A DNA stretch of 64,000 nucleotides from JAKAVN01 sp963734845 (GTDB taxonomy: Bacteria; Desulfobacterota; Binatia; Binatales; Binataceae): contig CAVTIS010000005.1 in NCBI GenBank assembly GCA_963734845.1, positions 158,028 through 222,027 of the forward strand. Direction: 5' to 3'. The notes beneath the pieces were generated by a model that did no database searches, had not been told where the DNA came from, and was given only the letters and a program-made list of their open reading frames with translations. The position numbers and the translations under genes were made by a program. Positions 33,842 to 44,200 of the stretch are shown in pieces; the stretch's first letter is position 1; each line of letters opens with the position of its first letter.

Positions 33842-33866
33842 GGTTCAATTGCCCCCGCCTCCACCA
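33842..33866 (+). repeat. attR: direct repeat of the tmRNA 3' end
   Basis: GGTTCAATTG then CCCCCGCCTCCACCA, matching the ssrA end (29276-29300) at 24 of 25 positions. It marks the right boundary of the island. Confidence 0.85.
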
Positions 33867-33919
33867 TAGTTACCGCGCCTTCAGCGGAGTACTTCGATAC
33901 ACGACAGGAGGGTCATCGG

Positions 33920-34147
33920 CATCAGCGAGCTGTGCACAATCCGGGTCGAGACCATCCGGCAGGTCGCCGAAGCCCGCAAGATGTCGCAGAAGTTCGCCGA
34001 AGAAGTGGCGAGCGGATGTGCGGCGGAGCCAGAGCCCGCGCGGTTCGGCGTGATCGACGCGTTACCCGCGCCGCCCAGAAGCTCGGACCGCTGCAGCGGA
34101 TCGAGGTCGAGCGCTTAACGGGAACGCTGCTCGAAGCAAAGCTGTAG
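33920..34147 (+). pseudogene. Possible degraded short gene ending at a terminator
   Basis: One frame reads SELCTIRVETIRQVAEARKM with a helical continuation. A different frame ends RVTRAAQKLGPLQRIEVERL ... EAKL at 34147, right before a strong terminator. The pieces look like the two ends of one frameshifted gene of the chromosomal DNA beyond attR. No family recognised; the remaining bases between 33729 and 34220 show only attR and the terminator. Confidence 0.3.
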
Positions 34148-34161
34148 TCCTCTTCTTTTCC

Positions 34162-34186
34162 AGGCAAGCCTCGCGCTTGCCTTTTT
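34162..34186 (+). terminator. Strong intrinsic terminator
   Basis: AGGCAAGC-CTCGC-GCTTGCCT forms a perfect 8-bp stem and is followed by TTTT. It lies between the degraded short gene and the CMD gene end, in plus-strand orientation. Confidence 0.8.
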
Positions 34187-34220
34187 CCTGTCTTCTCGAG
34201 CTTCCCGCGCGGCAATTCCG

Positions 34221-34787
34221 CTAGGATGCGGCTTTAACCGGAATTGCGCAGGAGGCCCCGACTGCGGGCACGTCCAAGGCGTGCACTAGCCGCCCATAGC
34301 CGAGCCAGATGCCGGTCTTCCAACCAAGCGCCACGATCTGCTCCTCGCTATAGTATTTTCGCAACTCCGCGAAGATCTCGTCGTAGGGCGCCTTCTTGTG
34401 ATCGCCCGCCATTGCATCGGCTAACCGAAGGGCCGCTTTCTCCGCGGGGGTGAAGAGCGAGCTCTCTCGGAAATTCGGGATCGCTTCAACCATCTCGTCC
34501 GTCAGGCCTTGTTCCCTCGCCGAGGGATACATGACGCCCCTTCAAAGGGTGCAACCATTATGGACGGCAACCATGTGCCGCATCATCTCGGAGAGTTTCC
34601 AGCTGAGGCCGTACTCCTCGGTCGCCACGTGCTCGTAGTAGAATTTGACGAAACTCTTGTAGAGCTCGGTCGGATGACAGAAGTACTGGACCCACTCCGA
34701 GCCATTAAGCGCCTCATCACTGGCATGAACGATCGCCTTGAGCTCTGAATCCATTTTCGAATATGGCACTGCGCTTACCCGCGGCAT
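34221..34787 (-). CDS. Carboxymuconolactone decarboxylase/AhpD-like protein, candidate selenoprotein (CxxU)
   Basis: Reading through one in-frame TGA (34542-34544, codon 82) gives 188 residues, the length of two-Cys AhpD-like CMD proteins. The start ATG at 34787 has a perfect GAGGAGG site. The first part (MPRVSAVPYSKMDSELKAIV ... YGLSWKLSEMMRHMVAVHNG) and the second part (YPSAREQGLTDEMVEAIPNF ... LFTPAEKAALRLADAM) are both well conserved in appearance. They join in the same frame as HNGC-T-L-(TGA)-R-G-V. In Cys-containing relatives the motif is CxxC, so TGA sits exactly at the resolving Cys. CMD/AhpD proteins are thiol peroxidase-type or reductant proteins. A hairpin follows the TGA. The alternative is a single Cys-to-stop mutation. 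Confidence 0.75.
34500..34536 (-). promoter_or_regulatory. bSECIS-like hairpin after the in-frame UGA
   Basis: On the minus strand a lower stem CGUCA/UGACG encloses an internal loop and an upper stem CCCUC-GGC-GAGGG. The apical loop starts with G and lies 21-23 nt after the UGA, within the window known for bacterial SECIS elements. No folding was computed. Confidence 0.5.
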
Positions 34788-35013
34788 ATGACCTCCTCAG
34801 CAGGAATCTCCGTTTCGGTGGCTCCTATTCCGATCCGCTACCCCAAGTCATGGCTCTATGGCAAGGCGGCTAGTTTTTTGGCTGAGCCGCCGAAGGGAGC
34901 ATGCACGTGGCGCGGCTGAAAGAAGCGATGCTTGAACACCTGGTAGAGAATTTCCAGACCCCTGGATTGCAACTGAAATGACGCGGCCGCGGCGGTCGCT
35001 TCCATAGTGCGCG

Positions 35014-35166
35014 GTGCCCGTCGGCTGCGACGACGGCCTGCCCCAAGGCGTGCAGCTGATCGGTGCCCGCTTCAGGGAAGACCTCCTGCTGGACGCCGCT
35101 CAGGCGATAGAGGATCGGGCGCCGAGCCTTACCCCCATTGAGCCGCGAGTGGCGCGGGGCGCCTGA
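35014..35166 (+). pseudogene. C-terminal remnant of an amidase (GatA family)
   Basis: 51 codons reading VPVGCDDGLPQGVQLIGARF then REDLLLDAAQAIEDRAPSL and a stop. This is the end of amidase-signature enzymes. A stop lies 9 bases upstream in frame and the catalytic region is absent, so only a relic remains. The rest of the 509-bp gap 34788-35296 holds no other gene, only a GGCGGCT/AGCCGCC inverted repeat around 34865-34891. Confidence 0.6.
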
Positions 35167-35296
35167 GGGGCGCCTCGACCTGCTACTCCCGTCGTTCTCG
35201 GTCATCCCGCGGCTAAAGGCTGGGTGTATAGCGCCCTGGCCTGCCGAGAAGTGCGGACGAGCGCCGAATTGAAGTGCGTTTGCGTCGGAGTCTCCA

Positions 35297-38200
35297 TCAC
35301 CCAAGAACGACGCGGACGTGATGCGTCGCGCCGTCGTCGGCGAGCGGAACCTGCCGCTCGGCATCCGGCAGTGCCGCGCCGTCGAGTTCCACCCTGGTGA
35401 CTCCGCGGCTGACGCCGCGCGGGTTCTCGACCGCGATCTCGTAGCGCGCGGAGCAGTACCTGAAGGTTATCTCGAAACCTCGCCAGCCGCCCGGGATACA
35501 CGGATCGATGAGCAGCTTTTCGCCGCGCAAACGGAATCCGAGCATCCACTCCAGGCCCGCCCGATACATCCATCCGGCGGAGCCCGTGTACCAGGTCCAT
35601 CCGCCGCGCCCGGAGTGCGGCGGCATCGAATAAACGTCGGCGCACGCGACATACGGCTCGACCTTGTAGCGATGCACGGCGGCGCGCGTGCTTGAGTGAC
35701 TGATAGGATTCAGAATTGAGAACAGTTCGGCGGCCTTGTCGCCGTCACCCAGCATCGCGAACGCGATCACCGACCATACCGCCGCGTGCGTGTATTGGCC
35801 GCCGTTCTCCCGGATGCCCGGCGGATAGCCTTTGATGTATCCGGGGTCCAGCGGCGTGTGATCGAACGGCGGGGTGAAGAGCAGTACCAGGCCTTCGTCG
35901 CGGCGAACGAGGTATTGCTCCACCGCCTCCATCGCGAGCGGTGCGCGAACCGGATTCGCGGCACCGGAGATCACGCCCCAGGATTGCGCGATCGAATCGA
36001 TGCGGCATTCGAGGCTGGAAGCCGACCCCAACGGCGTTCCGTCATCGAAGTATCCGCGCCGATACCAACTCCCGTCCCATCCTTCCCGCTCCAGCGATTC
36101 CTGTAAGCGGGCCGCATGATGGCGCCAGGCCGTGGCGCGAGCGTGCTCGCCGCGACTCTCCGCCAATGGTGCGAATGACGAGAGCGCGGCGTAAAGGAAC
36201 CAGCCGAGCCAGATACTTTCGCCGCGGCCCGCTTCGCCGACCCGGTTCATGCCGTCGTTCCAGTCCCCCGATCCAAACAACGGCAGTCCGTGGCCGCCGA
36301 CCGCGAGGCTGAGATCGAGCGCACGCGCGCAATGTTCGTAGAGCGACCCCCGGTCTTCGGCGACCGTGGGCAAAAAGTATGCTTCCGTCTCGCCTTCGGC
36401 GAGCGCGGGGCCGTCGAGAAACGCAACCGTCTCGTCGAGCACGGCCAGATCGTTGGCCGCCTCGACATAGCAGGCGGCGGTGAACGCGAGCCATACGCGA
36501 TCGTCGGCGACCCGCGTGCGCACGCCCTGGCCCAATGGCGGAAGCCACCAGTGCTGAACGTCGCCGGCGGTGAACTGGCGCGCGGCCGCGCGCAGCAGAT
36601 GCTCTCGCGTGATGTCCGGCCGCGATACCATCAGCGCCATCACGTCCTGAAGCTGATCGCGAAAGCCATAGGCGCCGCTCGCCTGGTAGAAAGCCGATCG
36701 CGCCCATACGCGGCAGGCGAGCGTCTGATAGAGCAGCCAGCGGTTGAGCATCACGTCCATCGCCCGGTCGGGAGTCGTCACCTGGACCGTGCCGAGGACG
36801 TCGTCCCATAGCCGGGTCGCCGCGGCGCGGACCGCGTCGAGGTCGGCGGCGCGGTATTTGGCGACCAGGGAAAGCGCGTGCGCGCGATTTTCCCCTTGGC
36901 CGAGAAAGAAAACGATTTCGGTTGCGCCGTTGGGCCGGAGTTCGACACGGGTTTGCAAAGCGCCGCACGGATCGAGCGCGGCGCCGGTGCGATTGGAGAG
37001 CCGCGCAGCGCCGGCGAGCGCGGCAGGATTATCGAGACTGCCATTGCGGCCGAGAAATTCAGTGCGATCGCCGGTCCACGAGATTTGGCGGCCGCGCAAG
37101 TCGGCAAAAGCCACCCGCTCGCCGTAGCCGGCGCTGTAGGAGTTCCGCGCGAGCATCGCGTTGGTATCCGAATCGATCTCGGTCACGATGTTGGGCGCCG
37201 ATGCGCCGCGCGAAATACCGAGCACCCATTCGACGTAGGCGGTGACCGAGAGACGCCGGGTTTGCGCCGAGAGGTTGCGGATCTTCAAACGCGAAATCTT
37301 GATCGAGTCCGCAAGCGGCACGTACTGTTCGAGTTCGAGCGCGATTCCGTGCGCGGTGTATTCGAAGACGCTATAGCCCTGGCCGTGACGGGCCGTATAA
37401 CGCGCGAGGTTCTCGCGAATGGGCAGCGCGGTGGGACCCCAGAGCTCGTCGGTGTCTTCGTCGCGTACGTAGATCACTTCGCCCGGCCGGTCGCCGACCG
37501 GGTCGTTCGACCATGGAGTGATTTGATTCTCGCGGCTGTTGACCGACCAGGTATAGCCCGCGCCTTCGGCCGAGACCTGGAAGCCGAACGAGGGATTGGC
37601 GACCACGTTGACCCAGGGCGCCGGCGTCCATTGCCCTTCGCCCAGGATCGTCGTGTACTCACGGCCCTCGGCGGCAAAGCCGCCGAGGCCATTGAAAAAC
37701 TCCAGCACAGGCCGCGGCGGTGAACCGTTGGGCTGGCGAATCGCCGGCGCGCGATAGGGCGGCGGCGCGGCGGCGGGCGCGCTGACCTCCAGCCGTTTGA
37801 CCTGCTCGGAGAGCGTCCCGCGCCGGCTGAGCAGCACCGCCCGCGCCACGGCCTGCAGAAGACTTCGTACCTCGGCCGAAACCAGGTCGGCGCGCAGCAC
37901 GAAGATCTTTCCGCGGGCGCCTTGCTGGTCCGAGTACGGCCGCGCCTGGTTTCCACGCACCAGGGCCTCCAGCGCTGACTGCAGATCCTGGTCGTACGAC
38001 GGCGCCCGCTCGTTCATGATCACGAGGTCGGCGTCGAAGCGTTTCATCCGCCAATATTCGTGGGCCCGCACCAGCTCGCGAACGATTTCAAGGTCTGCGT
38101 TTTCATCGATGCGCACCAGCACGATCGGCAGATCGCCCGAGATTCCGTTGGCCCACAGCTTCGCGGGGGCGCCCGCGCTTCGCCAAAGCACGTCGGAGGA

Positions 38201-41200
38201 AGGCCGCAGGGTCGGATCGGAATAGAGCACCCGGTTTGCCAGGCGTTGGAACAGGCGCGCTTCGTCGTGGCTGACGCCCAAGTGATGGAGCTGTACCTGC
38301 GCCTGGGTCCACGCAAGGGTCACCGCCCGCTCGAAGGCATTGGCGTCGTGATGCTTGTCCGCGAGATCGATTGCCTCGGCCCGGGTCGGCGCCACCATGG
38401 TCCAAAACGCGACGCGCGCGGTGGCTCCCGGCGGTATGCGCACGCGGCGGCGCAGACTGAAGACCGGATCGAGCACGGTGCCGGCAGTGTTGGAGAGCGG
38501 CCAGCCGTCGATTACCGAGATCGGCGTGCGAATCGCGCGCCCGCGCCCGAGAAATCGCGCGCGGTCGGTCTCGAATTGCACGTCGCCCGTCGACTCGCCC
38601 TCGACCACCGCCAGATGCGCCGCCCACAACGGGGCGTCGGCGGCCGAGCGCGGCCGCCGCGTGGCCAGCAGCGCGCCAGCGCCGGCGTCGAACTCGGTCT
38701 GCACGAACATCTTGGAGAAGGCCGGATGGGCAGCGTCGGCCGCGTCCGGCGCCAGTACGATTTCCGCGTATGACGTGAGCTCGATCTCGCGCGCGCGCAG
38801 GCCGAGATTCGAGATCGACACGCGCCGAACCTCGGCGTCGTCCTCGGGCGAGACCGCCACTTCGAGGGTGGTCGAGAGGGTGCCGTCGTGGCGCACGAAC
38901 TCGGCGCGATCTTCAGAGAACTCCACTTCGTAGCTGTCCGCCTCGACGCAGCTCGGCTGGTAGCCGGCCGACCAGACTTTGGCGCTCTGCACGTCGCGCA
39001 GGAAAATGTACGAGCCCCACGAATCGCAGGTCACGTCCTCGCGCCAGCGCGTGACCGCCAGGTCGCGCCAGCGGCTGAAGCCCGAGCCGGCCGCCGTGAT
39101 CATCACCGTGTACCTGCCGTTGGACAGCAGATGAGTGCGCGGAATCAGGTCATGCGGCGAATGAAAGCGGCGAATCGTCGGCGGCGCAATCTCACGCAGG
39201 CTGGTGTCGGCCTTGACGTCTTCGGCGCGCGGTCGGGCAACCGCGACGTCGCGCGGCGTCCGCTCCTGCAGCAAAAGCTCGGTCGCCTGGATGATCGGGT
39301 CGGCGTGAAAGCGCGTGCGCATCACGCCCTCGCTAAGCGCGTCGTCGAGCGCCACCAGGGTCATCCCCTGATGATGCGCCATGTAGGCGCGCACGATCGC
39401 GACGGTCTCGCCCTCGGGAACGCGCGACGGCGTATAGTCCAGCGCCTCATACCAGCCGAAGCGGCCAACGCCGCCGGCGGAGCGCAGGCGCGAGAAATTT
39501 TCCGCCGCGGCTGGCGCATCCACCATCGCCGCCAGCGCCGTCGCATAGGGCGCGATCACCGCGTTCTCCCTAAGCCCGCGCTTCAGCCCAAGGCCGGGAA
39601 CGCCGAAATTCGAGTACTGATAGGTATGCTCGAGATCTCTCGCGTTGTACGCAGACTCCGAGATACCCCACGGCACCCCTAGCTGGGCGCCATATTTTAT
39701 CTGGCGCCGCACCACCAGGCGGTTGGTCTGCTCGAGCAGGCTCCCCGCCGGCGCGCGCATCACCAGCGACGGCATCAGGTACTCGAACATCGATCCCGAC
39801 CACGAGATCAGCGCCGAACCGCGATCCACCGGCGTCAGGCCGCGGCCCAGGCGAAACCAGTGGAGCGCCGGCACGTCGCCCTTGGCAATCGCAACGAAGC
39901 TCGCCAGGCGGGCCTCGGAAGCCAGCAGGTCGTAGCAGTTGGGATCGAGCGAGCCGTCGGCGACGCGGTAGCCGATCGAGAACAGATGCCTCGCGGGATC
40001 GAAGAGAAAATCGAATTTCATCGCGTCGAACATCCGGTCCGCAGTAGTGGCGAGCGCCGTCAGCCTGCGCTCCAGTGCGCGGGCCGCCTCCGCGGAGCGC
40101 GCCAGTGCGCCGGCGACCGCGTCGACTCGCGCGCACGCGCCGGCGGCAGTCGCGCCAGCCTCACCATCCTTGCCGCCGTCGGCCGCGAGCGCGGCCTTGC
40201 GCCGGGCGAGGATGCCGATCGCGGCTTCGCAGCGGTCGGGCAAAGCGCCGAGCGTGGGAATCGAATCGAATACTGCGCCCAACGCGCAGCCCGGAGAAAC
40301 CCCGGCCGCCGTTTGCTCCGCCGGCGCGATCGCCGGGTCGCCAGTGATGAGACTCGCCCACGGCATCAGCAGTTCGGCCTCGCGCCGATGGCTATCGATA
40401 GAGGCGCGGATCGCCTCCGCCCAGGCGAGCAACTCCGCCCCCGCTCCGTCGCCACGTTCGGAGGTCAGGGTTTGTGCGATGTCGACGACGGAGCCGGCAT
40501 GGACCCTGAGTTCCGCCAACTGTTCGGCCAGCGCCGCCGGAGTCCGCGGATTCGGGGCGAGCGTGGCCCCCAGCGCGTCGAGCGCCTCGTCCAACTGCGT
40601 CGCGGTAACCGTATGGGTACGGAAATCGCCGCCGAGCGCGGGCAATGACTCGCGCGTGAGTGCGACCGCGTCTTCGATACCCGACCGCCATCGCGAACCG
40701 GCTATCGGGCGCCCGGCTACCTCGCGGCATGCGTTGGCGAACGCAATAAGATGTCCGGCGAGATTTCCGCTATCCACCGAAGAAACATATTTCGGCTCCA
40801 GCGGGCTCAGGTCGCGAGTTTCGTACCAGTTATAGAAATGTCCGCGAAAAAGTTCGAGCCGGCTCATCGTGGCGAGCGCCGCTTCCATCCGTTCCACGGT
40901 CTCGTGCGTGCCGATCCAGCCGAAATCGTGCGCCGCGATTGCGGAGAGCAGGTACAGTCCGAGGTTGGTGGGCGACGTTCGATGGGCGAGAACGGGCTTC
41001 GGGTCCTCCTGGAAGTTGTCAGGCGCAAGCATGTTATCTTCCGCCGTCACGAAGGTTTCGAAGAAGCGCCATGTGCGCCGCGCGATCAGCCTGAGCGTCG
41101 CCGCGTCGGCGAGGGAGAGCGGCTTGAATCCGGCCACCTGCACGGGAACGCTCGTCCATCGCGCGACCGCTGGCGAAAGTATCCACAGCAGCACGAACGG

Positions 41201-44200
41201 AGCCGCCATCAAGCCGGCTCCGTGTCCCGCGAGCGCAGTCAGGACCGCAGCCGCCGCACCGAGCGCCACGCCGCCGGCCATCCCGCCATAGAACCCGCGC
41301 AGGTCCTGATGCGTCGTCAGCTTGGCTTGCGCGGCGGTCACCCACTCGAGCATCCGCCGATGACTCACGAACAGGCGGTAGAGCGTGCGCACGATCGCAT
41401 CGGCCATCAGCCATGTCTGATGCGCGAGCAGGGTGATGAGCAGCGCGAACTGCGACGCGCCATTGGCGAAGTCCGCGCCTACGGCGCGCGCATGGCTGCG
41501 CTTGGAAATGCCGCGCCGCCGCGGCACCAGCCCGGTGAAAAACGGCAGCATCGCGGGCAACGCCAGGGTCGCCAGAATGAAGGCCGTCCATATTGCGGCG
41601 GCGGCAGGCGCAAGCGTCCATCCCGCGATCAATGCAAGATAGGTGGCCGGCGCCGACAGGGTGCGGCGCAGGTTATCGATCATTTTCCAGCGGCCGATCA
41701 TTGGAATGCTTTCGAGGATGCTTCCGGGAACGCGCTCGGCGCTCGCGCCCGCGCCGGGCGCGCAGGATGCGCGATGACCGCGGCCGAGAATCCAGGGCAG
41801 CAGTTGCCAATCGCCGCGCGCCCATCGATGCTGCCGGGCAGCGGCGACGTCGTAGCGCGCCGGAAATTCCTCGACGAACTCGATGTCCGAGACCAGACCG
41901 GCGCGCGCGAAAATTCCCTCGAACAGGTCGTGACTGAGCATTGCATTGTCGGGAACGCGGCCGTGTAGCGCAGCTTCGAAAATATCGACGTCGTAGATTC
42001 CCTTTCCGCTGTACGAACCCTCGCCGAACAGGTCCTGGTACACGTCGGAAACCGCGAATGCGTACGGGTCGATACCGCTCGCGCTGGAAAACACACGCTG
42101 GAATATCGACCCCTCGCGGCCCGTCGGCAGCGAGGGCGTGACTCGCGGCTGAAGCACGCCGTAACCTTCGACCACGCGCCCGAAGTTGGGGTCGAACCGC
42201 GGACCATTTAGCGCGTGCGCCATCTTGCCGACCAGCCGCTTGGCGGCGCCGCGCGGCATCCGGGTGTCGGAGTCGAGCGTGATCACGTAGCGAACACCGG
42301 CGGGCGCGATGGGCAGCGGTTCGCCGCCGTGTGCTACAAAGGTCGTGTCGGTCGCACCGCGGAGCAGGCGGTTCAACTCGTGGAGCTTGCCGCGTTTGCG
42401 CTCCCATCCCATCCACTTTCCTTCGGCCTGGTTCCATGTCCGCCGGCGATGGAGCAGGAGAAATCTCGCTCCATCCGGCGCCGCGGGGTAGCGCTGGTTC
42501 AGCCGCGCGATCGCGGCCGCGGCAGCAGCGAGAAGCTCGTCGTCGTTCGGCGCTGTCTCAGTGGCGGAATCGGTCCAGTCCGAAAGCAATGCGAAACGAA
42601 GGTCGCCGTCCTGGCTCGCCAGGTAATGAACTTCCAGGCGCTCGACCTGCTCCTCGAGTTCCGCCGGTGTCGTCAGCAGCGTGGGCACGACGACCATCGT
42701 GCGTAATTCCGCCGGCACTCCGTCGCGAAGCGCCAGACCGGGGAGCGGGGCCGGACCGATACTGGCGGCGGCGACGCGGTTGACCAGCGCCACCGCCGCG
42801 TCCATCGCGGGCAGCGCGGCGAGAATCGCCAGCACGAAAAGCGTCCATCCGCTGACTTCGTAATGCGCGAGCGCGCACAACACGAGCGCGAGAAAAAATG
42901 CGTTGACCACGGCGATCGTTCCGAGATAGCCGGGAATTCCAGCGGCGGCGCTCGCGCGCGCGATCCACTGGCTCAGGGGAGCGCGAAATCCCAGGCCCTG
43001 CTCGACCGTTTGACGCCCGCGCGAGATGAGGTAATAGCCCGGGTCCTGTTCGCGGCGAACGGTGGCGGCGTCGCGGCCCGGACCTGTGGGAGCCGCGCGT
43101 TTGGCGGCGGCGATCGCGAATAGCGCGGCCTCGATCTCGGTGTGGCCGGAGCCTCGGGCCAGATCCTCGATCGCGTGCCGATAGCTGTCGCGCGTGGGAA
43201 AATCCATCGCAGCAAAGTTGCTGTTGGCGCGCAGCACCGCATCCACCAGGCTGACGCTCTCGAAAAACTCGGCCCAGTCGACAGCCGACATGAACCGCAT
43301 GCTCGTGATCACATTGCGCACGGTCACGTTCATCGCGCCTTGCGCCTGATGCTCGGCGCGCACGCTCTCGTCGGCCGTCGTGCCCTGGGCCAGTAGGCGG
43401 CGGTCCAGCCACAACAACGCCGGCATCACCTTGGGATCCTGATCGCGCAAACGCTGGACCATCTGGACCGCGAAAGCCCGAGGCAAAGGCGCCGAGTCGA
43501 AGCCCTTGAGGACGGCTTCCGCGGGCTCGGCCTCGCGGCCGCCAACGCCCAGCAAGCGGTCGGCCAACATGTCGGCGCGATGGCGCGCCGCACGGCCCCT
43601 CGCAATGCTCTCGGCGGAGCGCCGCAAGTTTTCCACCAGGACGATTCTGAGCGTGATCGCGACCGCCCATAGCTCACCGATCGTCAAGGGCTGCACGCGC
43701 TGGTAGGCCTGCACGAATTTGCCGAGCATCTGCGGATCGAAGCGGCTATCGGTGTGCGCGACGAACGCCCAGGCGATGCCGAATACGCGCGGATAGCCCT
43801 CCAGCGGTCCGTCGGCAAGCTTGGGCAGTTGACGATAGAAGCCGCGGGGAAGGTCGTCGCGGATTTCGCGAATCTGCTCTTCGACTACGTGAAAATTATC
43901 AACCAGCCACTCGGCGGCGGGTGTGATCGCGCGTTCCTCGCGGATCGCGGCTGCGATCGTTCGATAGGTATCGAGCAGGACCCGGCCGTTTTGCCCCAGC
44001 CGTGTGGCCAGCCGCCGGCCGGTTTTCGGCTTTGCGGTTACCGGCTGCGCGGCCGCGAGGCTCTCGGCGTGCTGTTCGAGGCGCTCGGTGCTGAACAGTT
44101 CGGCGCGAATCAGCTCTTGGTCGGGCGCATCGGAAGTCTCGAAGAGTTCGATGAGAGACCGGAGGATCGAATTCTGCAATTTTGCCCTTTGGCAACGAGC

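Larger units (their letters stand above)
29301..33866. mobile_element. 4.6-kb island integrated at the 3' end of ssrA
   Basis: Bounded by the ssrA 3' end and its direct repeat. It contains, in order, a frameshifted integrase, an IS3-family element, and three orphan membrane-protein genes of which two are broken. Base composition is visibly lower in GC than the flanking chromosome. With the integrase disrupted it is probably fixed in place. Confidence 0.82.

Noticed and set aside
34221..34532. CMD C-terminal half as an independent small gene starting at the ATG at 34532
   Set aside because: It is in the same frame as the upstream half, has no ribosome binding site of its own and lacks the N-terminal half of the fold.
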